In this document: positions 54,863-64,000 of the stretch, in pieces
Position numbering within the stretch: position 1 is the first letter of the stretch
Layout: each line of letters opens with the position of its first letter
NCBI GenBank assembly: GCA_029204225.1
Contig: CM055111.1
Coordinates: 13,330,697 to 13,394,696, forward strand
From: Diphasiastrum complanatum
Taxonomy: Eukaryota > Streptophyta > Lycopodiopsida > Lycopodiales > Lycopodiaceae
Direction: 5' to 3'
DNA: 64,000 nt
Notes under the pieces: model-generated
Told to the model about the DNA's origin: nothing
What the model saw: the letters and a program-made list of their open reading frames with translations, nothing else
The model's database searches: none
Position numbers and translations under genes: made by a program

Positions 54863-55685
54863 TGTGATCAGAAGTTGGCAAAAATCTAGCTTGGTATTTT
54901 TATGAAGGAAGTTTGTAAGTGAATCTCACATGTGTGGAGGATGTTCACATGTGAAGAATTGTGAATTAAATTAAAAATGTTAGATATAGGGGTTTTATGT
55001 TTTTTGTATCAAGCATCTAGGTGTAGGATGTTGATAGGGTCAAGTTTGGCATAGATGGCAAATTATCCATTTCCAATTGTAATGCCACTATTGAGTCAAA
55101 ATAGAGTAGGAGGCCAAACTTGAGCCAATTAGAGTGTAGACAAGTGTAATGCTTTTGTTTGATGAAGTTTAAGAGGTCCAATAGGATTTAGAGGTGGAAC
55201 CATGAGTGCTCCAATAGAATTTGAGATGTGCTTGAAAATGGTCCAATAGAATTTAGAGGTGAATGGATCAATGGTCTAATAGGATTAAGAGGTGGCAAAA
55301 GTGTGGTCCAATCATGATTGAGTATTGTGGTAGCTCATGGATCTATTAGTATTATTGTACTTCTCATTTGGATCTAATTGATTTTGAGATTGAGTGGATT
55401 TTGTGAGTAATTGGTTTTCTAGCTTTCTCTCTGTACCCGAGAGCTCATGATGATTTTCTCTCTCTACTTGAAGAGAGCAGCTTGTTTTTAGTTAGATTAT
55501 TTTTGGAACACTTCCCACACGTGTGAGTGAGAGTTGGAAGTGATTGATTGCATGTAGTAGTGTGTTTTTGCCATAGAATCAAAGATAGATCTTGAATCTC
55601 AATCTAGTCTTGATCTTGGTGCATCTACACACCTTAGGACATCACAAGTACATGTTGTGGATAGTCCACATGAGTGAAATCAACA
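54863..55685 (+). repeat. 3' LTR of copia element
   Basis: It begins TGTGATCAG by the polypurine-tract criterion; the part shared with the 5' LTR begins at 54,931 and ends at 55,685 (ATCAACA). It contains repeated GGTCCAATAG-ATTTAGAGGTG words and a CTCTCT-rich part. Confidence 0.85.
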
Positions 55686-55699
55686 GATAGGTCTGTGGA

Positions 55700-55935
55700 G
55701 GTTATAAATTGCATTAATATTGAGTCTAGTAGAATTGTTGCTACTTTTAGTGACTTGAAACATTCCATGCACTCTATGTAGAGCCTTCACGCATGGTAAA
55801 TAGCAACTAATAATCCTCTTAACCAAATAGCTTCTTGTGTCGTAGAACTTAATGCCCGATACTTAACTTTAGTTCACAATAAAACAATAGTGGGTTGCTT
55901 CTTTCTACTCCAACATATAGTTGGAGCAGTTGATG
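55700..55935 (-). pseudogene. Copia RNase H fragment, opposite strand
   Basis: The minus strand reads WSRKKQPTIVLL, a stop, KVKYRALSSTTQEAIWLRGL and a degraded stretch with ATILLDS. These correspond to the copia RNase H blocks SWKSKKQ.TV..SS.EAEYRAL....E..WLR.LL and .t.lyCDNqsA. The active-site E and D positions are altered. It lies only about 15 bases from the end of the copia 3' LTR but in opposite orientation, so it belongs to another element. Confidence 0.85.
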
Positions 55936-56045
55936 GAAGAAGGAAAGAGAATACGATAGTAATGAAATCGAAGTCGAACAATGAACTATCGGTGATTCTT
56001 TTAGTAACTAACTTTGAAATCATTAGTACTAATAGATATAGAACA

Positions 56046-56799
56046 CAATGCATATGGATGTGGCCCGACAGATTGGAGTTAGCATCCACATATGGAAAAT
56101 TGGGCCTTTTTATCTTCTCTGCATGGGCAGGAAGCCAAGGGCATGGTGTACTTGTTGGCCTAGCGGCATGCGGAGTGATGATGGTCATTGTTGCCTCTGC
56201 TGGAAACTTGATGCAAGATCTCAAGATTGGCTATTTCACGCGTTCTTCACCCAGATCCATGTTCACAAATCAGTTGATTGGGGTTGGAATGGGATGCATT
56301 TTAGCACCCCTCACATTCTGGATGTTCTGGAAAGCCTTTGATGTGGGAAACCCGAACGGAGAGTACAAGGATCCTTATGCAGTGATCTACAGGCACATGA
56401 CACTGATTGGAGTTTGAAGGATTTTCTACTTTGCCTAAACATTGCCTAGAACTCTGCTATGGATTTTTTGCGTTTGCAATTGCCACAAACCTCATCACGG
56501 ACCTGACACCAAGAAAAATATCTAAATATGTACCAATTCCTATGGCAATGGCAATCCCGTTCTACATAGGATCATACTTTGCAATTGACATGTTCATTGG
56601 CACTGTTATCATTTTTGTGTGGAAGAGGCTGAACGAGGGAAAATCAGAGATCTATGTTCCATCGGGATTAATATGTGGGGATGGCGTATGGTCTGTGCCT
56701 GCAGCAATCTTAGCATTAGCCAAAGTCAATCCACCCATTTGCATGATGTTTGTGGGTTCCAAAATAGCTGGAGCTGTCCAAAACAGCCTGCCAGCTTGA
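56046..56799 (+). pseudogene. YSL transporter pseudogene, copy D (last exon)
   Basis: The plus strand reads [54 protein letters not shown] and [20 protein letters not shown], then IGV. An extra T shifts the frame (56,415), after which it continues EGFSTLPKHCLELCYGFFAF, PIPMAMAIPFYIGSYFAIDM, LICGDGVWSVPAAILALAKV and SKIAGAVQNSLPA, stop. This is the best-preserved YSL C-terminus in the window. It is an inverted copy of 26,315-27,085. Everything upstream is missing: the copy begins in mid-exon beside the copia RNase H fragment. Confidence 0.92.
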
Positions 56800-57370
56800 C
56801 TACAGTAAGCTGATTCCTCCTGTTTACTAGTTGTTGCAACTAATTGCTACAACAGGATGGAGAGAAGTTAAATATCACTAATTCCATATTCATCAGAAAG
56901 AATCAAAAAAAGTCTTCACTGCAACTTTCATATTGTGTAGACGGTACAAATACTTACACTCCTATAATAATCACATCAAATTTTTTAAGGCCTTCATGTA
57001 TCCATCCATGAATGTGGAATTCATATTAAATAGCTGGAAAGAAAAGGCTGTTTCAAAACTTTTGATTCTCTAATGTTGTAAAATTCAAATGTCGAGCTCT
57101 TCCAAAATAGAAGGGGCCAATATAATAATAGGTAGATAGGCACTAAATCATCCTAGAATTGAAAGTGCTAGCTATTTAGAGTTATGGATGTTAGATTTAG
57201 GCATAAAAAAACAAAAAAAAAATACAAATCTAAGCTAATAGGACAATAACTTGGTGTTTAAAAAATTGATACACACAAATTGCAAGAAGCATGTTTTAGT
57301 ATGCTCGTTTAGTGACCTTACAATGAAAAAAGAATGAAAACATGAGGTTCTTTGACCTGTCAACTGAGTG
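56800..57370. other. AT-rich spacer downstream of YSL copy D
   Basis: Inverted match to 25,740-26,310; no gene. Confidence 0.6.
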
Positions 57371-59110
57371 GCTGGAAAGAAAAGCGTGATAATTCTAATA
57401 GTATAACTAATGGTAGTGAATGATTTGGATAATCCAAGTAGTTGACAATATTATTTTGTAAAGCTAAACTTCATTATAAATATGCCAAAAAGGAAGCAAA
57501 ATATTACTCAAAAGGATGTATTTGAATATAATATAACACCCTTTGGCTTGAAAATTGCCACCATTACCTTCCAACTTATCCTATGTCGATTGTTATAAAG
57601 TGCTTTAAAGGAGGTTGACACAGCTTTTATTGTTGATATCAATGTACACAAGCAAGACCAAAAGCCTCATATAAAAACCAAAGACTTGATTCTAAAACAT
57701 TATTTAGAATAAGTTTGAAGTTGAATCATAAATTTTTATGATAAATTAAGCCTTGCCACATATTTTTGGATTTTTGGAAGATGTGCATGGGGTTTCATTT
57801 GACGTAATGAATGTACAAGCTGTAGGGATATCTAGACATCAAAAGACGACACTAACAACATGGAGATTCTTTGCATAGGCAAATGCTATAGGGCCTTTAT
57901 CCACGAGTTTCCATCATTGCAAAGTCAGTGTTACTCAAATTTTTCCACAAGGAATCTGTGGGGCCAATTGAATGTGAGGGGGCATTTAGTCGATCGAAGG
58001 AGGAATTGAGTATGGCATAAAGAATTTGATAGAACCAGTTTGAGTTGACATTTGTGTTGAATATAGATTGGAAGCCGAAGGGAGTGGGAGGAACTTTGTC
58101 CTAAAACGAAGGCAAGTGCCAAAGAAGATTTGCTTGTGAAAATGAAGGATCGAACAAAGCTTGAAAAAGGTATGGACAAGTGATAGAGAATGGTATGCTC
58201 TAGTATGAATTTACATCAAAATACATTAGGCCACCAAACATTAGATGTTAACTGTGACTGTAGACACTATGGTTAGCTCATTGGGAGTTGGGGAGGCCTC
58301 TTGAGTGGTGGGGGCAAGCAAATAAACAATATTGTTTTAATAATTTTGATATTTTTCTTTATCCTACATGGCATTCCTTAAAGGGTGTTTTTGATATTGG
58401 GAACTCCTCTAATGAGCGTGAGAGATTCACATGCATGCATACTTGGCCATGGATATGAAGGCCATCTTTGTCCCACAAGTCATATGCTTGACAATATGAG
58501 GGTCAAACAGCTCAGTAGCAATTAAATGGGACTCTCCACACAGTAGTAAATATATGTGTGTAGCATGGACAATAGGTGATAGTTAGGACTGCAACCCCCC
58601 ATGCAAACTCACACACACTAGTCTAGCAGGGACACTTTATATAAGAGAATGCGGGTGTTCGAGACTAGCTTTGTCTTCTTGTGGTTTCTCACAACATACA
58701 AAACACATTCTAATAGTTGATGTAGAATCGGTGGATGGTGCCTTGCCCAAAGAAATGAGCATGATATTCAGATTTTACAAATCATTTTAGGGTGGAATTC
58801 ACATTAGTCAATTGACTATATGACACAAACTTATTGTTTTTAGATTATTCATGACATAGGTCTTATAGAATGAATTGAAAGCATTCAGAGTATGCAATTG
58901 ATAGAGGATGTCGAGCTTAGCTCACAAACATCCCAATCACTTATGGAAAACGGAGAAATAACTACAAATGTTGGCGATGCCCATGACAGTGGAAAAGTGG
59001 CTCGTTTGGATGGTAAGAGAGGCAGAAAGAAGTCAACACTAGTTGATGAGATAGAGGTAATGTGCCTTTAACATTCCATTTGGACATTATTTTTTCGAAT
59101 ACAATGGTTT
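57370..59110 (+). mobile_element. Ty3/gypsy RT-RNase H relic (R1, copy 5) with KRGRKK module
   Basis: This is the clearest R1 copy. From 57,482 the plus strand reads KDVFEYNITPFGLKIATITF, a stop, then ALKEVDTAFIVDINVHKQD (degenerate YIDD-type box). After frame changes it gives a QAV...TTLTTWRFFA-like connection and GPIECEGAFSRSKEEL (about 57,960-58,010), then TFVLNIDWKPKGVGGTLS (RNase H start, about 58,045-58,100). The 3' module (58,190-59,110) has MQLIEDVELSSQTSQS and LDGKRGRKKSTLVDE. No intact product is expected. Confidence 0.85.
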
Positions 59111-59161
59111 GCCTAAGGGTAAGTAGTTACTATTTTTGGCCACAAACCAGCTCTAATACCA

Positions 59162-59379
59162 TGTGAAAATTTCAGATCCAAATATATCCAAAATATTAGA
59201 CCTAGCTAGAGAATGATTGCACTAAACACAAATTGCTTCTATGTTAAATAGTTCATTCACTAGCCGCTAGTTTGATAAAAAACACTAACCAAAATATACA
59301 CATACACCAACCACACAACATAATCTCTGCCTCCATTTGGCCCTAGAATAGTCAAGTACAATGTTGATAAATTTTCACA
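59162..59379 (-). repeat. 220-bp LTR, unit 3 (minus), with primer site and polypurine tract
   Basis: Minus strand TGTGAAAATTT...AAATTTTCACA. The primer site TGGTATTAGAGCTGG occupies 59,161-59,147 and the polypurine tract GAAGAGGGAG begins at 59,380. Internal 3' sequence matching 28,690-28,858 lies at 59,380-59,570. Only about 35 bases separate the primer site from the R1 module. Confidence 0.85.
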
Positions 59380-59589
59380 CTCCCTCTTCAGCTTTACTTG
59401 CTATTTTCAAAATAGATAAATTATATAAAGTGATGATGAATTATGCAAGATGGACTCCATTTACTATATCGATTATGATGTGTTTCATTGATCTTGCATA
59501 AGCCATTAGAAAGAAGACGTGCCCTAAAGAGGGAGTTAATTCTTAAGAGGGAGAAAAAGTATCAAGTCAATTTGTGGTAGGTTGAACTT

Positions 59590-60639
59590 GATACAAGTAT
59601 GAAAATTGTCACCATGACCTTCCAACTTATCCTATGTAGATTGTTACAAAGTGTTTTAAAGGAGGTTGACACAACTTTTATTGTTGATATCAATGTACAC
59701 AAGCAAGATCAAAAGCCTCATTTAAAAACCAAAGACTTGATTCTAGATTATTATTTAGAATAAGTTTGATGCTCAATCATAAGTTTTTATGATAAATTAA
59801 GCCTTGCCACATGTTTTTGGATTTGTGGAAAATGTGCATGGGGTTTCTTTTGACATGATGGATGTACCAACTGTAGGGATATCTAGACATCAAAAGTCGA
59901 CACTAACAACATGGAGATTCTTTGCATAGGCAAATGCTATAGGGCCTTTATCCACAAGTTTCCATCATTGCAAAGTCAGTGTTACTCAAATATTTCCACA
60001 AGGAATTTGTGGGGCCAATTGAATGTGAGGGGGCATTTAGTCGATCGATGGAAGAATTGAGTATGGCACAAAGAATTTGATAGAACAAGTTTGAGTTGAC
60101 ATTTGTGTTGAATATAGATTGGAAGCCTAAGGGAGTGGGAGGAACTTTGTCCTAAAAGGAAGGCAAGTGCCAGAGAAGATTTGCTTGTGAAAATGAAGCA
60201 TCGAACAAAGCTTGAAAAAGGTATGCACAAGTGATAGAGAATGATATGCTCTAGTATGAATTCATCTGTATATTTTACATCAAAATACATTAGTCCACCA
60301 AACATTAGATGTTAACTGTGACTGTAGACACTATGGTTCGATCATTGGTAGTTGGGGAGGTCTCTTGAGTGGTGGGGACAAGCAAATAAACATTATTGTT
60401 TTTTTTGATATTTTTCTTTATCCTACATGGCATTCCATAAAGGGTCTTTTTGATATTGGGAACTCCTCTAACGAGTGTGAGAGATTCACATGCATGCATA
60501 CTTGGCCATAGGTATGAAGGCCAACTTTGTCCCACAAGTCATATGCCTGACAATATGAGGGTCAAACAGTTCAATAGCAATTAAATGGGACTCTCCACAC
60601 AGTAGTAAATATATGCATGTAGCATGGACAATAGGTGAT
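59590..60639 (+). mobile_element. Ty3/gypsy RT-RNase H relic (R1, copy 6)
   Basis: The same connection and RNase H stretches as copy 5 on the plus strand, lacking the RT core. It is interrupted at 60,639 by a TIR element and resumes at 61,018. Confidence 0.8.
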
Positions 60640-61017
60640 CATTAGAGGAGTTCTAAATTCCAAAAAGACCCTTTGTAAAGATTCTTTTTATATTTTTTCT
60701 CAAATTTTTCTTACACGTGGACCAATCAAAACAGTCAAATTTGAAATCTACGTAACGTAAGTTTTTGAGTCCACATTTTGATTCCACACTAAAAATGGCA
60801 TAACTTTTTAGTGGTGAGTCCAAATTTAGCGGAGTTTGGTGCATTGAAAAGTGCTCAACAAAGGGTTTCCAATGATATGTTAGATGACATACTTCTAAGC
60901 TATCATTAAGAAGTTATGGCAAGTCAAAAGTATTAGTGTTGTAATATTTTAATAGTATAAAAGACATCTTGCACGAATTCTTAAAGGGTCTTTTTGGAGC
61001 TCAAAACTCCTCTAATG
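60640..61017. mobile_element. 378-bp TIR element (MITE-like) nested in R1 copy 6
   Basis: The ends are inverted repeats of about 40 bp: CATTAGAGGAGTTCTAAATT then CCAAAAAGACCCTTT on the left, and the reverse complement of CATTAGAGGAGTTTTGAGCT then CCAAAAAGACCCTTT on the right. Other R1 copies show the empty site (GACAATAGGTGATAGTTAGG at 58,569). The inside has no coding region. No clear target duplication is visible. The same end sequence also occurs within R1 copies (for example from position 37). Confidence 0.8.
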
Positions 61018-61360
61018 CGTTAGGACTGCAACCCCCCATGCAAACTCACACACACTAGTCTAGGAGGGACACTTTCTATAAGAGAATGCATTGGGTGTTC
61101 GAGGCTAGCTTTGTCTGCTTGTGGTTTCTCACAACTTACAAAACACATTGTAGAGTTGATGTAGAATTGGTGGATGGTCACTTGCACAAAGAGATGAGCA
61201 TATGATGTTCAGTTTTTACAAATCATTGTAGGGTGGAATTCACGTTAGTCAGTTGATTATATGACACAAACTTATTGTTTTTAGATTATTCATTACGTAG
61301 GTCTTATAGAACGAATTGAAAGCATTCAGAGTATGGAATTGATAGAGGATGTTGAGCTGA
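61018..61360 (+). mobile_element. R1 copy 6 continuation, truncated
   Basis: The 3' module resumes after the TIR element and breaks off after MELIEDVEL (about 61,355), where it joins GCTGAGGTTCGTACAAAG, a junction sequence related to 24,229-24,245 and 40,140-40,160. Confidence 0.7.
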
Positions 61361-62330
61361 GGTTCGTACAAAGAATTTCCTAGAGGGTTCTTCTGAGGAA
61401 ACAAAATCAGGTGTGACAGATGCAGGAGTCGTAGCCATATGTGCCATATGTGCGGTGCCTCCTAAGTAAGTATTTCTAGAAGTAAGGAATCCCTACGAGA
61501 AGACCTGTTAGAGGGATGTGTTGGACTCGAGGCCGCATGAGGTGCAACATCATCGTCGCAACCTAAATCTCACATGTGTGGAGCATATTACCACATGTGG
61601 AGGGTAGTCATAATCATTTTATCTCATTTATGGTGAGTCTGAATAGTCAATAGGCCTTAAACTTGAGTTCTAGTGAGATAGTGACATTTGTCACATGATG
61701 TTAGGATTTAGAGGCAAATTTACTACATGCTTAGTGTGACCGACAAACATTTTGGCCCGTATAGCCATAGCCGAAGGGGTCCTAGTCCACCCAAAATGGA
61801 CTATCGAGAAGTTTGATAAATAAATCAGCCTTAGAAATGGCTGTGTAATTTCTGTTTTCCATAATCTTAGTGAACTTTCGGTGGATTGCCAATGTAACCA
61901 GAGTTTTATTTTAATATAATACGATGTTTGATACTTTTTCAGGTTTTTGTCTTTCACCCAGCCCATGTCGAAATCAGAGACTGCCCAATATTTTCTATAC
62001 ACAATATTGCAAATGTAAAAGTTGATGAGTCAATTGCACAACATGGTTTGTCCACAGTTTGAAGATTAGTCCAAAATAGAGATTCACATAATTGTGAACT
62101 AATTTCTAGGACTAAAAAAGATTTGTCTAGGCATATGACAACTTTCGTTGATGATCGAGAGTCCAAACATCCGCCAAATTGCATTGAGAATTATGAGTTT
62201 GTAGAACCCTAGCATACCATCATGGTTGAGGGATCTAGTCGTCGATAATTCAAATGAAATAATATTCCTTTCAGAATGAGTGTCTACTTCACAAAAATAG
62301 GGTATGTGCTTCCAACATAGAAGATTTTAG
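61361..62330. other. Unknown dispersed repeats
   Basis: 61,480-61,565 is an inverted copy of 39,960-40,050. 61,575-61,620 resembles the start of the copia LTR (AATCTCACATGTGTGGAG). 61,715-62,095 repeats 39,560-39,945 and keeps a minus-strand open frame. No recognised domain. Confidence 0.5.
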
Positions 62331-63090
62331 CTGCCAAGTATTATATGATTGTCATGATAGTGGGACACCTACAAATTCGAAAAATTATGAGTTTTTTCGG
62401 AGGCAAACTTTTCCTAGTATGAAAAAGGACGTCCAACAATATGTGATTAGTTTCCAAAAGTGTCCAATTAACAAAGAAGAGAATCTATAGAAAGGTGGAT
62501 TGTTACAACCTTTTTGAAATATAAACTGGCAAATGGGAAAGTATATCCATGGATTTTATAGTATGCCTACCTAGGACCTAGAAAGGTCATGATGACATAT
62601 GAGTCATAGTTGATCATTTGACCATAATGGCTCACTTTGTTTTGACCAAAACAATTATTATAGGACTAGAATTAGCAAGGTTGTTCATAGACATGCTATT
62701 TTTATTATGTTACAATCATCTTCTTGGCACAATCAATGACCAAGAGAATAAGTTTGATGGGGATTTTTGGAGAGCACTATTCCATCACCTCCATACCAAA
62801 TTGAATACGAGTACAACAGGCCATCCACAATATCTACAACTAGACTTTCAAACAAAAAGGGGAAAGCAAACGATAGAGGATATGCTTAGAGCATACATCA
62901 GCAAAAAGCAAATTAATTGGGAAGAATAGTCTTCGATAGTAGAGTTTTATTATAATAATGCCAGACATTCAGCTACGGAATACAGACTGTTTATGTTGAT
63001 GTATGGTTTTCAACCATGCTCACCTAGAGACGAAGGATTCAAGCATAAAAAAGTTGAAATAGTTGAATAGAAGACCTAAACCAGATGGTA
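62330..63090 (+). pseudogene. Ty3/gypsy integrase relic (second copy)
   Basis: The plus strand reads a zinc-finger-region remnant (SMKKDVQQYVIS near 62,420), then a QKCP-like stretch and a degenerate G.YIHGF block (near 62,540). The core follows at 62,618-62,929 (TIMAHFVLTKT, ELARLFIDMLF, FDGDFWRALFHHLHTKLNTS). Next are NNARHSATEYRLF and MYGFQPCSPRDEGFKHKKVE to about 63,070. It is an inverted relative of 4,960-4,270 and lacks the chromodomain. Stops occur before the core, after NWEE and after VEIVE. Confidence 0.85.
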
Positions 63091-63228
63091 AAATATCTTG
63101 CATCACTTAGACTAAATTTTAAATTTTTGGAAAATGTAGCATCTTACAAATAATTTTTTTTCTTGTATTTGAAGGTTCAAAATTTTCGAGAATTTTAAAA
63201 AATCTTCAGTGCTCAAAAGAAAATGTCC

Positions 63229-63985
63229 TCCACCACTTCCCGTGGTGTTTATGACTATTTTGTTAAAAATAATTGTCTTTTACATGTATGTAATTGCAAG
63301 AAATTTAACTAAACTCGTATATTTGAATGTATTTCTGCACAAAATGAAATTGCAATTTCTAAAAGAAATTGTCTTTGGTTGCTTGTAGTAATTATCCCAC
63401 CTTTTATCCAGTACATCTTGTGACACGTCTATGTCTCCCTCATGGGCAGGCAGACACATGGAGAGATTTGATGGGAGGCTCGGAGTTCCAGTAGGCTGGT
63501 CGACTACCTGTCAACCTCCTCTCGCTCTGAGTAGATTCAGTCTCCACTCCCCTACGACTGACCTGTTTCTCCTTCTCATGTGGGTCTCTCCAGCCAGAGT
63601 CCCTCTCCCACCCATGATAATCCCAATGCCACTTTCTGACATTCTTGGGAGAAGAGGGATCATAGGAGGAGTCGCCTCAACAGTGGCTCATGTTGTGCAG
63701 GTTGCAATGATGATGTTGCACCTCATGCGGCCTCAAGTCCAGCACATGATCCCTCTAACAGGTCTTGTCATAGGAATTTATTACTTCTAGAAGTACTTCC
63801 CGTGGCATTTATGGTTATTTTGTTAAAAATAATTGTCTTTTACATGTATGTAATCGCAAGGAATTTAACTAAACTCGTATATTTGAACGTATTTCTGCAC
63901 AAAATGAAATTAAAATTTCTAAAATTGTCTTTGGTTGCTTGTAGTAACTATCCCACCCTTTACCCAGTACATCTTGTGACACGTC
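63229..63985. repeat. ~200-bp direct repeat pair, 563 bp apart
   Basis: 63,229-63,432 and 63,792-63,985 match closely (ACTTCCCGTGG, TAAAAATAATTGTCTTTTAC, CCAGTACATCTTGTGACACG). The spacer holds the block also found at 39,960-40,050. The spacing would suit a tandem duplication or two short LTRs, but no primer site or polypurine tract is evident. Confidence 0.75.
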
Positions 63986-64000
63986 GATACAATCTAAAGC

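Larger units (their letters stand above)
50789..55685 (+). mobile_element. Ty1/copia retrotransposon with large internal deletion
   Basis: It has two LTRs of about 0.75-0.82 kb, differing by only a few per cent by eye. A primer site TGGTATCAGAGCC follows at 51,540. The gag-protease frame is open (52,291-53,736), and a scrap of integrase C-terminus lies at 53,788-53,985. A polypurine tract TTTGAGGAGGAG is at 54,851-54,862. The integrase catalytic core, reverse transcriptase and RNase H are absent, so it cannot move alone. Possible 5-bp target duplications (AAAGT before, GATAG after) do not match, in line with the truncated 5' end or later rearrangement. Confidence 0.93.

Noticed and set aside
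57931-60305. Minus-strand frames starting MSIPFSSFVR / MFGGLMYFDV (also 272-520 plus)
   Set aside because: Antisense to the gypsy RNase H stretch of R1; repeated only because the element is.
63431-63790. 119-codon frame near the window end
   Set aside because: Compositionally odd; it spans a repeat block and shows no domain. It might be a retroelement scrap, but I cannot support a call.
1-64000. tRNA, rRNA, snoRNA genes or an intact cellular protein gene
   Set aside because: None seen by eye; the tRNA-like matches are retroelement primer sites. A tRNA and covariance-model scan would be needed to exclude small RNA genes.

Overview
KIND OF DNA. The window looks like nuclear DNA of a seed plant, probably a flowering plant. 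Its gene remnants are plant families: a YSL metal-chelate transporter, a class III peroxidase and a secreted alpha carbonic anhydrase. They are split by short GT...AG introns. Their surroundings are Ty1/copia and Ty3/gypsy retrotransposons, a Helitron helicase fragment, foldback and TIR elements, minisatellites and long (CT)n/(GA)n runs. I cannot name the species. I found no intact cellular gene, no tRNA or rRNA, no CRISPR and no bacterial operon. The only long open frame (481 codons) is a copia gag-protease. LAYOUT. 1-2.8 kb: a gypsy RT/RNase H relic (-), then a decayed, intron-containing coding region (+) of a transposon-like family that I know mainly from animals. 2.8-5.6 kb: a gypsy integrase-chromodomain relic (-) and an ~80-bp minisatellite. 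5.386-17.875 kb is copy 1 of a large segmental duplication; copy 2 is 29.362-38.762 kb, same orientation. Each copy holds a copia integrase scrap, an AT-rich degenerate repeat, poly-C/(CT)n, an LTR element, an alpha carbonic anhydrase pseudogene and a peroxidase pseudogene. Copy 1 keeps the LTR element with its interior (9.177-13.396 kb); copy 2 has one LTR at the same place. 18.2-21.8 kb: two YSL pseudogene copies, tail to tail, forming a large inverted repeat. 22-24.2 kb: LTR-retrotransposon leader sequence (-). 24.25-28.7 kb: a gypsy relic, a third YSL fragment (-), a Helitron PIF1-like helicase fragment (+) and another gypsy relic. 28.86-29.36 kb: a 220-bp LTR with a PPT before it and a PBS after it, abutting duplication copy 2. 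38.76-42.4 kb: copia LTR and leader fragments. 42.4-44.6 kb: gypsy relic (+) and a second PPT-LTR-PBS unit (-). 44.6-50.8 kb: mostly unrecognised AT-rich DNA with repeats and a perfect 18-bp hairpin. 50.789-55.685 kb: the best-preserved element, a copia retrotransposon with two LTRs, gag and protease but lacking the integrase core, RT and RNase H. 55.7-61.4 kb: a copia RNase H scrap (-), a fourth YSL fragment (+), two gypsy relics (+) with a third PPT-LTR-PBS unit between them, and a 378-bp TIR element inserted in one relic. 61.4-64 kb: unknown repeats and a second gypsy integrase relic (+). HOW THE PARTS RELATE. Nothing here forms a working pathway. The interest is structural: a gene-fragment neighbourhood (carbonic anhydrase, peroxidase, YSL) was duplicated, inverted and cut up while retroelements inserted, recombined and decayed. 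Lesions shared between copies predate the duplications; lesions in one copy came later. All family calls come from reading translated sequence by eye; no database search was run.
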